Origin: Roseibium hamelinense
GTDB lineage: Bacteria; Pseudomonadota; Alphaproteobacteria; Rhizobiales; Stappiaceae
Assembly (NCBI RefSeq): GCF_007830545.1
Contig: NZ_VLLF01000002.1
Location: 1 to 64,000, forward strand
DNA length: 64,000 nucleotides
Direction of reading: 5' to 3'
Shown here: piece after piece, positions 41,534-51,635 of the stretch
Layout of the letters: each line of letters begins with the position of its first letter
Numbering within the stretch: the first letter of the stretch is position 1
Notes under the pieces: model-generated
The model's input: the letters and a program-made list of their open reading frames with translations, nothing else
What the model was told of the DNA's origin: nothing
The model's database searches: none
Translations under genes and position numbers: made by a program

Positions 41534-42712
41534 TCAGGACCGCGCTTCGCTCATCATATCGGTGAAGCGTTTGAACAGATAATGACTGTCTTGGGGTCCC
41601 GGAGACGCTTCGGGGTGATACTGCACCGAGAAGGCCGGTTTGTCGGTCACGCGCAGGCCGCAGTTCGATCCATCAAACAGCGAGACGTGGGTCTCTTCAA
41701 CATTGTCCGGAAGACTCTTACCGTCCACTGCAAACCCGTGATTCATCGAGGTGATTTCAACCTTGCCGGTGGTGTTGTCCTTGACCGGATGGTTCGCGCC
41801 GTGGTGGCCCTGGTGCATCTTGACGGTGGTTCCGCCAAGCGCAAGGGCCATCATCTGGTGGCCCAGGCAGATCCCGAAGGTCGGAATGCCGGTTTCGATA
41901 ATGGTCTTTATGGTCTTTGTGGCGTAGGTGCCGGTCGCAGCCGGGTCGCCAGGGCCGTTGGACAGGAAAACGCCGTCCGGCTGATGCGCAAGAACATCCT
42001 CGGCGGATGTTTCCGCCGGCAGCACTGTCACTTCACAGCCTGCTTCGGTCAAAAGCCGCAAAATGTTACGCTTGATGCCGAAATCCAGGGCGACCACCTT
42101 GTAGGCGCCGCCTTGGGCCTCGCCATACCCGTGATCCCATTTCCACGCCGTCTGCGACCATGGGTGCTGCTGGGTCGTTGAAACGCCTTTGGCGAGATCC
42201 ATGCCTTCAAGGCCCGGCCAGGCAGCGGCTTGCGCTTTCAGTGCCTCAACATCGAAATTGCCGTCCGGGTCATGCGCAATGACGGCATTCGGGACGCCTC
42301 TTTCGCGGATCAGGGCGGTCAGAGCGCGGGTGTCGACGCCACTGATGCCGACAATGCCGCGTGCGGTAAGCCAGGCATCCAGGTGCTTGGCCGAGCGATA
42401 GTTGGCCGGGTCGGTGATCCGTGCGTTTAGTACGCAGCCGCGGATGCCGCTTTCCGAGGCCATATTGACGGTTTCGACATCCTCGTCATTTGCACCGACG
42501 TTGCCTATATGGGGAAAAGTGAAGGTGATGATCTGGCCTGCATAAGACGGGTCTGTCAGGATTTCCTGATAACCTGTCATCGCAGTGTTGAAGCAGACCT
42601 CTCCGGCAGATATGCCGGTTGCGCCCAAACCGTCGCCCTCAATGACGCTGCCGTCTGAGAGCACAAGGAGGGCGGTGGCCGGTTTGACAGACCATGCGTC
42701 GGCAGTCGACAT
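41534..42712 (-). CDS. carA: Carbamoyl-phosphate synthase small subunit
   Basis: The glutaminase subunit that feeds ammonia to CarB. The N-terminal CarA domain (LLVLSDGSVIEGDG, FNTAMTGYQEILTDPSYAGQ) is followed by a class I glutamine amidotransferase domain. That domain has the nucleophile Cys in FGICLGHQMMALALGG (about residue 268) and the His/Glu pair in SVQYHPEASPGP. Length is 392 residues from ATG 42712, which has GGAAC upstream and aligns with family starts; ATG 42745 is an alternative. Confidence 0.97.
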   Translation of the reverse strand: MSTADAWSVKPATALLVLSDGSVIEGDGLGATGISAGEVCFNTAMTGYQEILTDPSYAGQIITFTFPHIGNVGANDEDVETVNMASESGIRGCVLNARITDPANYRSAKHLDAWLTARGIVGISGVDTRALTALIRERGVPNAVIAHDPDGNFDVEALKAQAAAWPGLEGMDLAKGVSTTQQHPWSQTAWKWDHGYGEAQGGAYKVVALDFGIKRNILRLLTEAGCEVTVLPAETSAEDVLAHQPDGVFLSNGPGDPAATGTYATKTIKTIIETGIPTFGICLGHQMMALALGGTTVKMHQGHHGANHPVKDNTTGKVEITSMNHGFAVDGKSLPDNVEETHVSLFDGSNCGLRVTDKPAFSVQYHPEASPGPQDSHYLFKRFTDMMSEARS

Positions 42713-42963
42713 GTGTTGCGTTCCGAGTATAGTTGATGACATCATGCGCTGCAGGAAGGGCGAAAGCGGGACAGGTGAAGACCTGTCAAAGCCGTCTGCA
42801 TTAAGAGCGGCACTCTATGGGAAGCCAGCTTGATCGTCAATATTGATCCTATGAAAAAAAGGTAATAACTATCAACGACTTGCCCGTTTGCATTCCGGTT
42901 CTGAAGCCGGGATCATGGCCTTTAGGGCGATTGGCCAAACGGTGCCTTGTGCGGCAGGGGTGA

Positions 42964-43470
42964 ATGATGCGCGAAAAAATCCAATCGGCTCTCAAAGCCG
43001 CCCAAGCCGAAGGTGCAAAACGCCGGGCGGCTACACTTCGGCTGGTCCAAACAGCAATCAAGGACCGGGATGCCGCGGCACGTGAAAACGGCCGCGACGG
43101 GGTGAGTGGTGAAGAAGTGCTCGACATTTTGCAAAAGATGGTCCGGCAGCGTGATTTGTCCGCCAGCGAGTTTGAGCAGGACGGCCAGCTCGATCTGGCT
43201 GAGCAGGAGCGTGTTGAGCGCGACATCATCCGCGAATTCCTCCCCGCTCAGCTTGATGACAGCGAGATGCGCAAGATTTGCGAGGAAACCCTGAAGGACA
43301 TCGATGCCAGCGGCTTGCGTGACATTGGGCGGTGCATGAACGAGCTGAAAAGCCGGTATCCTGGGAAAATGGACTTCGTACAGGCGTCCTGTCTGGTCAA
43401 AGACCTGCTGAGAACGAACCCATCGCCGCCTGACACGGACACACCACCATCCACCTCGGGTGACCAGTAG
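42964..43470 (+). CDS. GatB/YqeY domain protein
   Basis: The 168-residue product has the YqeY helical fold, related to the tRNA-binding tail domain of GatB. It begins MMREKIQSALKAAQAEGAKR and includes RAATLRLVQTAIKDRD and REFLPAQLDDSEM. It lacks the amidotransferase catalytic domain. It may act on tRNA, but its role is unproven. The C-terminal ~18 residues are Pro/Thr/Ser-rich and atypical. It precedes dnaG, as in many Hyphomicrobiales. Confidence 0.88.
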   Translation: MMREKIQSALKAAQAEGAKRRAATLRLVQTAIKDRDAAARENGRDGVSGEEVLDILQKMVRQRDLSASEFEQDGQLDLAEQERVERDIIREFLPAQLDDSEMRKICEETLKDIDASGLRDIGRCMNELKSRYPGKMDFVQASCLVKDLLRTNPSPPDTDTPPSTSGDQ

Positions 43471-43635
43471 CCCGCCGTCAATCGACTAAGCTGTTTGACG
43501 GGTTTTCCACCGTTTGTGCGTTGACATCCGGCAGGCTGTTCCTGGCGGATCATAATCGGTATTCTGACTGGCGAGTTGGAGTTCGGTGATGTAAACCGCG
43601 CCTCCCGAAACCTTTAGGGGCACAGGCCTTATCTC

Positions 43636-45570
43636 ATGCGCTTTGACAACCGTCTTCTAGACGAAATCCGGGCACGTTTGACCTTGTCCGACATAGTCGG
43701 GCGGCGGGTGACGTGGGACCGTCGCAAGACGCAGCCTGGCAAAGGCGATTATTGGGCCTGTTGCCCGTTTCATCAGGAAAAAAGCCCAAGTTTTCATGTC
43801 GATGACCGGCGCAACCGCTACAAGTGTTTTGGATGCGGCGCGTCCGGCGATCATTTCCGTTTCCTGACGGAGACAGAGGGGCTGTCTTTTCCGGAGGCGG
43901 TGGAGCGGCTGGCAGAGCAGGCTGGCGTGGCTCTTCCTGCGCCCGATCCCCAAGCGGCGCGCCGGGAGAAGAAGCGTGCGAGCCTTGCCGATGTGTGTGA
44001 ATTGGCGGCCCGTTTTTTTCAGCAGGAGTTTTCCGCGCCGCGCGGAGAAGCGGCTCGAAACTATGCTCTCAAGCGGGGCTTTACGCCTCAAACCCTCTCC
44101 GAGTTTCGTTTCGGCTACGCGCCTGATGGCCGTGACGCGCTGAAACGGTACCTGACCTTGAAAGAGGTTCCGGAGGAGATGATGATTGAGGCCGGTCTGG
44201 TGATCCAGCCGGAAGGTGGCCGGCCAAGCTATGATCGTTTCCGTGGCCGGCTGATGATCCCTATTCAGGACGATCGAGGGAGAGTTGTGGCTTTCGGGGG
44301 GCGGACCTTGGATCCGGACGGGCAGCCAAAATACCTTAACTCGCCTGAGACGCCGTTGTTTCACAAGGGCATTATGCTGTTTAACGCCCACCGCGCCCGC
44401 GAACCCGCCTTCAAGGCTGGACAAGCGGTTGTTGTGGAAGGGTATCTTGATGCGATCGCGCTATGGCAGGCGGGCATCACGCATGTGGTTGCCAGCCTGG
44501 GAACGGCTTTTACCGAAGATCAAATCCTTCGGCTTTGGAAATTTGCACCTGAACCTGTGATTTGTTTCGACGGCGATGCCGCGGGCGTGTCAGCGGCACA
44601 CCGGGCGATCGACCGGATTTTTCCGGTGCTCAGAAGCGGATTTTCGTTCCAGTTCAGTTTTTTGCCCGACGGAATGGATCCGGATGATCTGGTCAAGCAA
44701 AAAGGGCTGGCAGGTTTCGAAGAGGAAGTGTCAAGAGCGCAGCCGCTGTTCGACGTGGTCTGGGACCGGGAGATTTCAGTTGCGCGCTTGGATACGCCAG
44801 AGCGCAAGGCTGCCCTTGAAAAACGCTTTGACGATCTTGTCGGCACGATCAAGGATGAGAGGGTTCGCCGCCGTTATCAATTGGACCTGCGGTTCAAGCT
44901 GTCCAACCTGTTTTTCGAGCGCTCCAGACAGAGCGGAAAGGGTTGGAAAGACAAAAAGGACCCGCTGGAAAGCGGTGGTCCGCTCCGCCAGGCGTTGCCG
45001 GATACCCCTCTTTTTGGGACGGAGCGGCTGTTTTGCGGCTTGTGCCTGAAATATCCAGACCTTCTGGACCGGCATATTGAGCGGATTTCGGCTCTGCCGA
45101 TTTCCGACGACAAGCACCGCCGGTTCCGGGATGCGCTGTGCCAGCTGGCGGATGGTTCGTCGAACACGCCGGTTGCTGAAATGGAGCACTTGTTTGATGA
45201 CTCCTTGCATCAGCTGATCCGGGAGGTGTCGGTCGAAGCCCGGGATGCAGAACGTTCCGGCGGGTTTTCGGCGCTGGTTCAGCGGTTCCCCGTGTTGAAG
45301 AGCAACCCGCCAGAAGATTTCGTCGAAGCGGTGTTTTTGCATTTCGTCGATGTGATCGAGCTGCGTGGCCTTGAAGCTGAGCTTGAGGCTGAAATGGCAT
45401 ATGCGGATGATGAGTTGGATGAAGCACGCTGGAACCGGATGCGGGCCTTGACACAGGACCTTAGCCGGCGCCGCGAGGAATGCGCCCGTCAGGAAGGCGA
45501 ACTTGCCGAACGCGCCAAGAAGATAAAGGCCGCTCCCTTGCAGCCAGGCCTGGATCTGGCGGCCGGATGA
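43636..45570 (+). CDS. dnaG: DNA primase
   Basis: Makes RNA primers at the replication fork. The N-terminal CHC2 zinc domain is WACCPFHQEKSPSF with YKCFGCGASGDHF (about residues 36-75). The catalytic TOPRIM domain has VVVEGYLDAIALW (about residue 262) and the metal-binding FDGDAAGVSA. A C-terminal helicase-interacting region follows (about residues 440-600). Length is 644 residues, normal. The usual macromolecular-synthesis order dnaG-rpoD is retained downstream. Confidence 0.97.
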   Translation: MRFDNRLLDEIRARLTLSDIVGRRVTWDRRKTQPGKGDYWACCPFHQEKSPSFHVDDRRNRYKCFGCGASGDHFRFLTETEGLSFPEAVERLAEQAGVALPAPDPQAARREKKRASLADVCELAARFFQQEFSAPRGEAARNYALKRGFTPQTLSEFRFGYAPDGRDALKRYLTLKEVPEEMMIEAGLVIQPEGGRPSYDRFRGRLMIPIQDDRGRVVAFGGRTLDPDGQPKYLNSPETPLFHKGIMLFNAHRAREPAFKAGQAVVVEGYLDAIALWQAGITHVVASLGTAFTEDQILRLWKFAPEPVICFDGDAAGVSAAHRAIDRIFPVLRSGFSFQFSFLPDGMDPDDLVKQKGLAGFEEEVSRAQPLFDVVWDREISVARLDTPERKAALEKRFDDLVGTIKDERVRRRYQLDLRFKLSNLFFERSRQSGKGWKDKKDPLESGGPLRQALPDTPLFGTERLFCGLCLKYPDLLDRHIERISALPISDDKHRRFRDALCQLADGSSNTPVAEMEHLFDDSLHQLIREVSVEARDAERSGGFSALVQRFPVLKSNPPEDFVEAVFLHFVDVIELRGLEAELEAEMAYADDELDEARWNRMRALTQDLSRRREECARQEGELAERAKKIKAAPLQPGLDLAAG

Positions 45571-45997
45571 TGCGCAGCACAGTCAATTTTCACTGCGAAA
45601 TTGGCGATCACTGAGAAAAAGCGCCAAATCAGATTGACGAAATGCGAATCACACTTGCGAATCGTGCGCGTCGAGCTAAATAGAACAGTCGCAGCAGAGA
45701 AAGTCCTGGAAAGGCCACGGGCCTCGGACAAACATCAAGATGCGCTGCAAAATCCGAAGATCGTGTGCGGTGGGTTTTCCTGCCGTTTCCATCTGTCGTG
45801 TTCAAGGCTGGAAGAAATCGGATCGGCCAGCTGGAACTACAGTTAATAGGGACTTAAGGACACGGCTTTACAAACGAATCATTCGAGCGTGCTGATCGAG
45901 ATTGCGCTGCATTCCCAGCGGGCGATTAGCACATGGCCTTGAGGCGGAATTCGGGCGCGGCGCAGCTTTTCCGAAAGCTGCGGTTCTGGAGCAAAAT
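45571..45997. other. Spacer between dnaG and rpoD
   Basis: No gene is seen in these 427 bases. A promoter-like pair is noted at 45655-45682, and a six-base inverted repeat TTGGCG/CGCCAA at 45601-45627 lacks a U-tract. Its length suggests rpoD has its own promoter. Confidence 0.5.
45655..45682 (+). promoter_or_regulatory. Putative rpoD promoter
   Basis: TTGCGA and TAAATA separated by 16 bases, about 315 bases upstream of the rpoD start. The match is moderate and unconfirmed. Confidence 0.3.
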
Positions 45998-48016
45998 ATG
46001 GTAGCCAAAGCGACGCAAGCGGACGACACACAAGAAGCACCGGGCGAAGGCCCAGACGGGCCGCTTCTGGATCTGTCAGACGCAGCTGTCAAAAAAATGA
46101 TCAAGGCCGCGAAAAAGCGCGGCTACGTGACATATGACGAGCTCAATGAGGTGCTTCCCTCCGAGCAGGTGTCCTCCGAAAAAATCGAAGACACCATGTC
46201 CATGTTATCCGATATGGGCATAAACGTGATTGACTCTGACGAAGTCGAGGATTCTTCTGAAGAGGTCGTTGGCGGTGGCGACCTGGTGGCAGCGTCCAAC
46301 GGAGCCGTCGCCAAAACAACAACCACCAAAGAGCCTGCCGACCGGACAGATGACCCGGTGCGCATGTATTTGCGGGAAATGGGCTCGGTAGAACTGCTGT
46401 CCCGCGAAGGCGAGATCGCGATTGCCAAGCGGATCGAGGCCGGCCGAGAGGCGATGATTGCCGGGCTTTGTGAAAGCCCGCTGACGTTCCAGGCCATCAT
46501 CATCTGGCGCGACGAGCTGAATGAAGGCAATATTCTGCTTCGCGACATCATCGATCTTGAAGCAACCTATGCCGGACCGGATGCAAAAGCCGGACCTCAG
46601 AGTGCCAATGACGATGACCCGGATGCCGAGCCCGAGGCCAAAGCCGAACCGCAGGCCGCACCTGCGGCGCAAAACGGCATGGGCGACGAGAATGAAACCG
46701 AAGGCGAGGGAGATGGAGACGCCGAGGACGATGACGAGTTCGAGGCCAACGTTTCCCTGTCCGCCATGGAAGCCGAGCTGAAGCCGCAGGTCCTCGAAAC
46801 GTTTGATGGCATCGCTGACAACTACAAAAAACTGCGCCGTTTGCAGGACCAGCTCGTCGAGAACAAGCTGGCCAACAAGACGCTGTCTCCGAGCCAAGAG
46901 CGCCGCTACAAAAAGCTCAAGGAAGACATTGTCGTCGACGTGAAGAGCCTGTCGCTCAACCAGCACCGGATTGATGCGCTGGTTGCCCAGCTCTATGACA
47001 TCAACAAGCGGCTGATGGGCTATGAAGGCCGTCTGTTGCGCCTGGCCGACAGCTACAATGTCGACCGGGCTGACTTCCTGAGACAGTATCAGGGCGCGGA
47101 ACTTGATCCGAACTGGCTGCGCAAGGTTGCAAACCTGTCGACCCGCGGCTGGAAGAACTTCATAGCCAAGGAAAAGGAAAACGTCCGCGAGTTGCGTCAG
47201 GAGATCCAGACGCTCGCGACTGAAACCGGTCTTGAGATCACTGAGTTCCGCCGCATCGTAGCCATGGTGCAAAAGGGTGAGCGCGAAGCACGCATAGCCA
47301 AAAAGGAAATGGTCGAGGCCAACCTGCGTCTGGTGATTTCGATTGCGAAGAAATACACCAACCGTGGCCTGCAATTCCTGGATCTCATCCAGGAAGGCAA
47401 CATCGGCTTGATGAAGGCAGTGGACAAGTTCGAATACCGCCGTGGTTACAAGTTCTCGACCTACGCCACTTGGTGGATCCGGCAGGCGATCACCCGTTCG
47501 ATCGCCGACCAGGCCCGCACGATCCGTATTCCGGTGCACATGATCGAGACGATCAACAAGATCGTCCGCACTTCGCGCCAGATGCTGCACGAGATCGGCC
47601 GCGAACCGACACCGGAAGAGTTGGCCGAAAAGCTTCAGATGCCACTGGAAAAGGTCCGCAAGGTTCTGAAGATCGCCAAGGAGCCGATCTCACTCGAAAC
47701 CCCGATCGGGGATGAGGAGGATTCGCACCTGGGCGACTTCATCGAGGACAAGAACGCCGTTCTGCCGATCGATGCGGCGATCCAGTCGAACCTGCGTGAG
47801 ACCACGACCCGCGTTCTGGCCTCGCTTACCCCGCGCGAGGAACGTGTCCTTCGAATGCGCTTCGGCATCGGCATGAACACCGATCACACGCTTGAAGAAG
47901 TCGGTCAGCAGTTCTCGGTGACGCGCGAACGTATCCGCCAGATCGAGGCGAAGGCTCTGCGTAAGCTCAAGCACCCGAGCCGTTCGCGTAAACTGCGGTC
48001 GTTCCTCGACAGCTGA
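45998..48016 (+). CDS. rpoD: Primary RNA polymerase sigma factor (sigma-70)
   Basis: Directs RNA polymerase to housekeeping promoters. Region 1.1 (about residues 25-80), region 1.2 ([20 protein letters not shown]), an acidic non-conserved insert (about 195-260, Glu/Asp-rich), region 2 ([33 protein letters not shown]), region 3 and region 4 ([18 protein letters not shown]) are all present. Length is 672 residues. ATG 45998 has GGAG seven bases upstream. A strong terminator follows. Confidence 0.98.
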   Translation: MVAKATQADDTQEAPGEGPDGPLLDLSDAAVKKMIKAAKKRGYVTYDELNEVLPSEQVSSEKIEDTMSMLSDMGINVIDSDEVEDSSEEVVGGGDLVAASNGAVAKTTTTKEPADRTDDPVRMYLREMGSVELLSREGEIAIAKRIEAGREAMIAGLCESPLTFQAIIIWRDELNEGNILLRDIIDLEATYAGPDAKAGPQSANDDDPDAEPEAKAEPQAAPAAQNGMGDENETEGEGDGDAEDDDEFEANVSLSAMEAELKPQVLETFDGIADNYKKLRRLQDQLVENKLANKTLSPSQERRYKKLKEDIVVDVKSLSLNQHRIDALVAQLYDINKRLMGYEGRLLRLADSYNVDRADFLRQYQGAELDPNWLRKVANLSTRGWKNFIAKEKENVRELRQEIQTLATETGLEITEFRRIVAMVQKGEREARIAKKEMVEANLRLVISIAKKYTNRGLQFLDLIQEGNIGLMKAVDKFEYRRGYKFSTYATWWIRQAITRSIADQARTIRIPVHMIETINKIVRTSRQMLHEIGREPTPEELAEKLQMPLEKVRKVLKIAKEPISLETPIGDEEDSHLGDFIEDKNAVLPIDAAIQSNLRETTTRVLASLTPREERVLRMRFGIGMNTDHTLEEVGQQFSVTRERIRQIEAKALRKLKHPSRSRKLRSFLDS

Positions 48017-48060
48017 GGACCATCTGTCCGGTGCCACCGGATTGTGATGCGGACTTTGAA

Positions 48061-48089
48061 AAACCCGGCGCGACATCGCCGGGTTTTTT
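48061..48089 (+). terminator. Rho-independent terminator after rpoD
   Basis: A ten-base perfect stem AAACCCGGCG/CGCCGGGTTT with loop CGACAT, running into six T. Confidence 0.92.
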
Positions 48090-48147
48090 GTTATGAAGGG
48101 ATTTCCTGGGCGGCGGGATTTGGTTTCGGTACGAAGAGGCGGTTTGC

Positions 48148-49437
48148 TTGGCACTATTGGACGTTCCTGATCCGAGGCCCGCGCACGAACAAAACGGCTC
48201 GTCCTGGTTGTTCGGCGCCGGGCTTGCGGTCTCTGTTCTGCTCCATGCCATCGTGGCGCTGGCGATTGCCGTTGATGTGGAAGCTTATCGGCCAGAGCCG
48301 TCGCAAGAGCCGGTCAGTGTCGAGCTGGTGCCGCCCGAAGCCTTGCAAGACGTCCCCGAGCCGCCGGAAGACATTCCTCAGCCCGAGCCTGAGGTGGAAG
48401 AGGAGAGCGCGCCCGAGCCGGTACCTGAGCCCGAACCAGAACCAGAACCAGAACCGGCCCCCCAGTCGGAAGCGCCTGAAGAAGAACCGGCGGAACAGTT
48501 GGCTGGAATTCCTGTGCTTCAGGAAGTCGATGAATACGGTGATGTTGACAGCTCGCCGGACCTTTCGGCTGAGCAGGAACTGCAAGAAACGCCACAGGAA
48601 GAGAGCGCTGAAGATGCGGTGGAGCAGCCGGCAGACGCGCCAGTTTCCGACGAGACCGTCGAGGCCCCCGTTGAAACGGCCCAAGACCCCGCCGTGGAGG
48701 ATGCGCTTGAACCGGTTCTCGAAGAAGGCGGGGAAGACCTTGTGAAGGAAGACGGTGATGTTGTCGCGGACGCGCCGGAGACACCCGCCACCGAAACGGC
48801 AGAGGAATTCGCAGAACAGCCGCTTGACGATCCTGCGGATGTGCCAGCTGAAGATGCCGAGGCGCCTGTGAGCGATGTCATCGCCGACGAAAATGCCAGC
48901 CCGGAACCGGACCCGGAGCTTGCTGATGAAGGGGCCGTTGTCGTGGAGGATTTCGGCACTGTAGGTCCGATAGTGACCAGCGCAGCGCCATCGCCCAAAC
49001 CGCCCGCGCCCGTGCGGCGCCGCGCGGCGAATTCCGCTGCCAGTTCGGCTGCGTCCAATCCTGCGCCGATCGGCAATCTGACGACAGCGCGAACGCTGTT
49101 TTCAGCAGAATTGTCGAATGACGCAAGGGCCCGCCGGCAAATGGCCGGGATACCAAGAGACCAGCGCGCCAACATGCTCTGCATGACGGAGTTGCAGGGT
49201 CAGCTGCGCAATGAACTGCCGCCGATGCCACCGGAATACCTGCCGACCTTCCGTCTCGGCGCAGGAACGGTTATCCAGCCAAATCAGGCAGCCTTCCGAA
49301 GCCGGGGGCTCTGGTACAATGTCGCCTTCCGATGCGAACTGGACGACCGCATCACGCGGGTTATCCGGTTCCAGTACAAGGTCGGCGGTGTCGTCCCGCG
49401 CGATCAGTGGCGGGCCCGGGGGTTCCCGACTTTTTAA
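48148..49437 (+). CDS. DUF930 protein with TonB-like Pro/Glu-rich spacer
   Basis: One N-terminal membrane helix (about residues 22-42) is followed by a very long Pro/Glu-rich low-complexity region (about 45-300, with EPEPEPEPEPAP stretches). It ends in a C-terminal DUF930 domain (about 315-429: RQMAGIPRDQRANMLCMTEL and GLWYNVAFRCELDDRITRVI). The layout recalls TonB, with a rigid spacer across the periplasm, but the C-terminal domain differs. Two cysteines in DUF930 may pair. It appears to start with TTG 48148; the frame offers no better start upstream. Confidence 0.82.
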   Translation: MALLDVPDPRPAHEQNGSSWLFGAGLAVSVLLHAIVALAIAVDVEAYRPEPSQEPVSVELVPPEALQDVPEPPEDIPQPEPEVEEESAPEPVPEPEPEPEPEPAPQSEAPEEEPAEQLAGIPVLQEVDEYGDVDSSPDLSAEQELQETPQEESAEDAVEQPADAPVSDETVEAPVETAQDPAVEDALEPVLEEGGEDLVKEDGDVVADAPETPATETAEEFAEQPLDDPADVPAEDAEAPVSDVIADENASPEPDPELADEGAVVVEDFGTVGPIVTSAAPSPKPPAPVRRRAANSAASSAASNPAPIGNLTTARTLFSAELSNDARARRQMAGIPRDQRANMLCMTELQGQLRNELPPMPPEYLPTFRLGAGTVIQPNQAAFRSRGLWYNVAFRCELDDRITRVIRFQYKVGGVVPRDQWRARGFPTF

Positions 49438-49540
49438 TCGCACCGCACGGTTTTCCGGGGAAACGCGCCGGTCTTAACGCCCCTGTTACATTTGACGATC
49501 TATCGAGCTTGCAAAGACCAAAGACCTTTGGGGCGCAGCA

Positions 49541-49930
49541 ATGAGATTTCTGAAAAGTTTTTCGCCGTTTTTTCTGAGCACCTTGCGGATTGCATCAGGG
49601 TTGATGTTTCTATTTCACGGAACTTCCAAGTTTTTCGGACTGCCGCAAACCAGTCAGACCGGAACGGAGCTGATGAGCGTGAGCGGTGCTGTCGGCGCTG
49701 TAGAACTTGTGGCCGGCGGGCTTTTGACGGCCGGGCTTTTGACAAGGCCAGCCGCTCTGATTGCAGCACTAACCATGGCCGTGGTCTATGTGATGTTCCG
49801 TCTGCCCGGCAGCGTCTACCCTATGCTGAATGGCGGCGAGCTGACCTTAATGTTTGTTTTTGTGTTTTTGTATTTGTCGGCCGAAGGCCCGGGGCCTTTG
49901 AGCATTGACCGCATGATGGGCCGCGGCTGA
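49541..49930 (+). CDS. DoxX family membrane protein
   Basis: The 129-residue product has four hydrophobic helices and the DoxX pattern: LRIASGLMFLFHGTSKFFG at the start and VGAVELVAGGLLTAGLLTRP in the middle. DoxX-like proteins are linked to quinol/thiol redox functions, but specific roles vary. GGGGCG precedes the ATG. It stands alone between DUF930 and the MFS transporter. Confidence 0.88.
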   Translation: MRFLKSFSPFFLSTLRIASGLMFLFHGTSKFFGLPQTSQTGTELMSVSGAVGAVELVAGGLLTAGLLTRPAALIAALTMAVVYVMFRLPGSVYPMLNGGELTLMFVFVFLYLSAEGPGPLSIDRMMGRG

Positions 49931-50031
49931 AACCATACTTCTGCCTGCGATTTCTACCATCATGGCCCTGTCATGATTCAGACGCTAGCGTGTTGGACCG
50001 ACGATGTGTTCCGGCCAGGGGGATAGTGCTG

Positions 50032-51546
50032 ATGAGTGCAGTGGATGCTGGCGGTGCAAGTGCGCAAAAAGGTGTCTTGCCTCAGGTCTATATCGACGAG
50101 ACACCCGAATGGCCCGATGGAACAAGTACGTCCTCCGCTCCTTTGACACCCGTCCAATGGCGCATCTGGTGGCTGGCCTGCGCAGGAAAGTTCTTCGAGG
50201 GCATGGTGGTGTTCATGACCGGCATCGCACTGCCGCTCATGGCCAAAGAGTTCTCACTGTCGTCGCTTGGCCATGGCTTGGTCAGTTCAGCCGTGCTTTT
50301 CGGCATTCTGATTGGGGCAACGGCGCTGGGTGGCCTTTCCGATTCTTATGGCCGCCGCCGGATGTTCATCATCGAGATGATATTGTTTTTGGTGTTTCTT
50401 GTTGCGCTGACCATTTCTCACAGTTTCCCCGTCGTTCTTTTGGCATTGTTCGGGCTCGGGCTCGCATTGGGATGTGACTATCCCACCGCACATCTGGTTA
50501 TTTCCGAAAGCACACCGTCACGTGAGCGCGGCAAGCTGGTGCTGGGGGCTTTCAGTTTTCAGGCTGTCGGCGCCTTGCTGGGCACAGGACTGGCCTATTT
50601 GATTTTGTCCTGGTTCCCGAGTCTGGAAGCATGGCGGTGGATGTATGCCGCAGCCATCCTGCCTGCCTTCGCCGTACTCTTGGGGCGCTTTTTCATCCCC
50701 GAAAGCCCGACATGGCTTCTCGAAAAGGGGCGCAAGAGCGATGCCGAGCACGCCTTGTCATGGTTGTTGCGGCGCGAACCGCAATATCCCAAACGTATCG
50801 TTCTGGCGGACATACCTTCGTCTTCAGACAAGCCCGGGGCCGCCGGACAGCCGGATGAGGGGGCTGAAAGCGGCGAAGAGGCAGGCTTCAAGGAACTGAT
50901 CCGGGACAAGCAAGCCAGGCGGGCGCTGATCCTGGCCTCGGTGCCGTGGTTCCTACAGGATCTTGGGACCTACGGTATCGGCATCTTCACACCGGTCATT
51001 CTGGCAACGGCGCTGGGGCACGAAAAGGTGCACGCCACCTCAACGGCGGATCTGCTGCACAACGATCTGCTGGCCGCAAAAGGTGCAGCGATGATTGATG
51101 TGCTGCTGATCGTTGGCATCATCTTTGCGATTTTGCTGACGGACAGGGTTGGGCGCATCAAGCTGCAAGTTGCCGGTTTTGTCGGCTGCGCAGCGGGGCT
51201 GTTCATCGCTTCCATGGGCAACCATGTATCCGAGAGCCTGCATGTGCCGCTGATTTTTGCCGGCTTCATGCTGTTCAATTTCATGACAAACATGGGTCCC
51301 AACGCTCAAACCTATCTGATCGCCGGCGAAGTTTTTCCGACCCGTTATCGCGGTGTGGGCGCAGGGCTTGCCGCTTCCATTGCGAAGGTCGGTGCGGTGA
51401 CAACGGCCTTTCTGTTCCCGGTTTTGCTGGTTCTCATTGGCACAGACGCGCTGCTTTATGGACTGATGGCAACCTCGCTGATAGGCGCTGTTGTGACGTG
51501 GCGCTTCCAAATTGAGACGACCGGGAAATCGCTCGCAGAACTCTGA
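50032..51546 (+). CDS. MFS transporter (sugar-porter-like)
   Basis: Twelve predicted helices over 504 residues. The MFS signature between helices 2 and 3 is GGLSDSYGRRRMFIIEM, and the second-half counterpart is LLTDRVGRIKLQV. PESPTWLLEKGRKSDAEHAL and FPTRYRGVGAGLA are typical of the sugar/metabolite-H+ symporter group. A long cytoplasmic loop (about residues 250-285, Ser/Pro/Glu-rich) separates the halves. GGGGGATAG precedes ATG 50032. The substrate is not predictable. Confidence 0.88.
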   Translation: MSAVDAGGASAQKGVLPQVYIDETPEWPDGTSTSSAPLTPVQWRIWWLACAGKFFEGMVVFMTGIALPLMAKEFSLSSLGHGLVSSAVLFGILIGATALGGLSDSYGRRRMFIIEMILFLVFLVALTISHSFPVVLLALFGLGLALGCDYPTAHLVISESTPSRERGKLVLGAFSFQAVGALLGTGLAYLILSWFPSLEAWRWMYAAAILPAFAVLLGRFFIPESPTWLLEKGRKSDAEHALSWLLRREPQYPKRIVLADIPSSSDKPGAAGQPDEGAESGEEAGFKELIRDKQARRALILASVPWFLQDLGTYGIGIFTPVILATALGHEKVHATSTADLLHNDLLAAKGAAMIDVLLIVGIIFAILLTDRVGRIKLQVAGFVGCAAGLFIASMGNHVSESLHVPLIFAGFMLFNFMTNMGPNAQTYLIAGEVFPTRYRGVGAGLAASIAKVGAVTTAFLFPVLLVLIGTDALLYGLMATSLIGAVVTWRFQIETTGKSLAEL

Positions 51547-51635
51547 TTATTCAGCTGTCATGATACTTCTCGCAATTGCTCAATGCCGCGGTTCTGCCTA
51601 AGCACTTTGTACTGCGTCGTTGTTCGGGGGGGCAT

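Noticed and set aside
46205-47590. 461-codon frame antisense to rpoD
   Set aside because: Lies entirely within rpoD and mirrors its codon bias.
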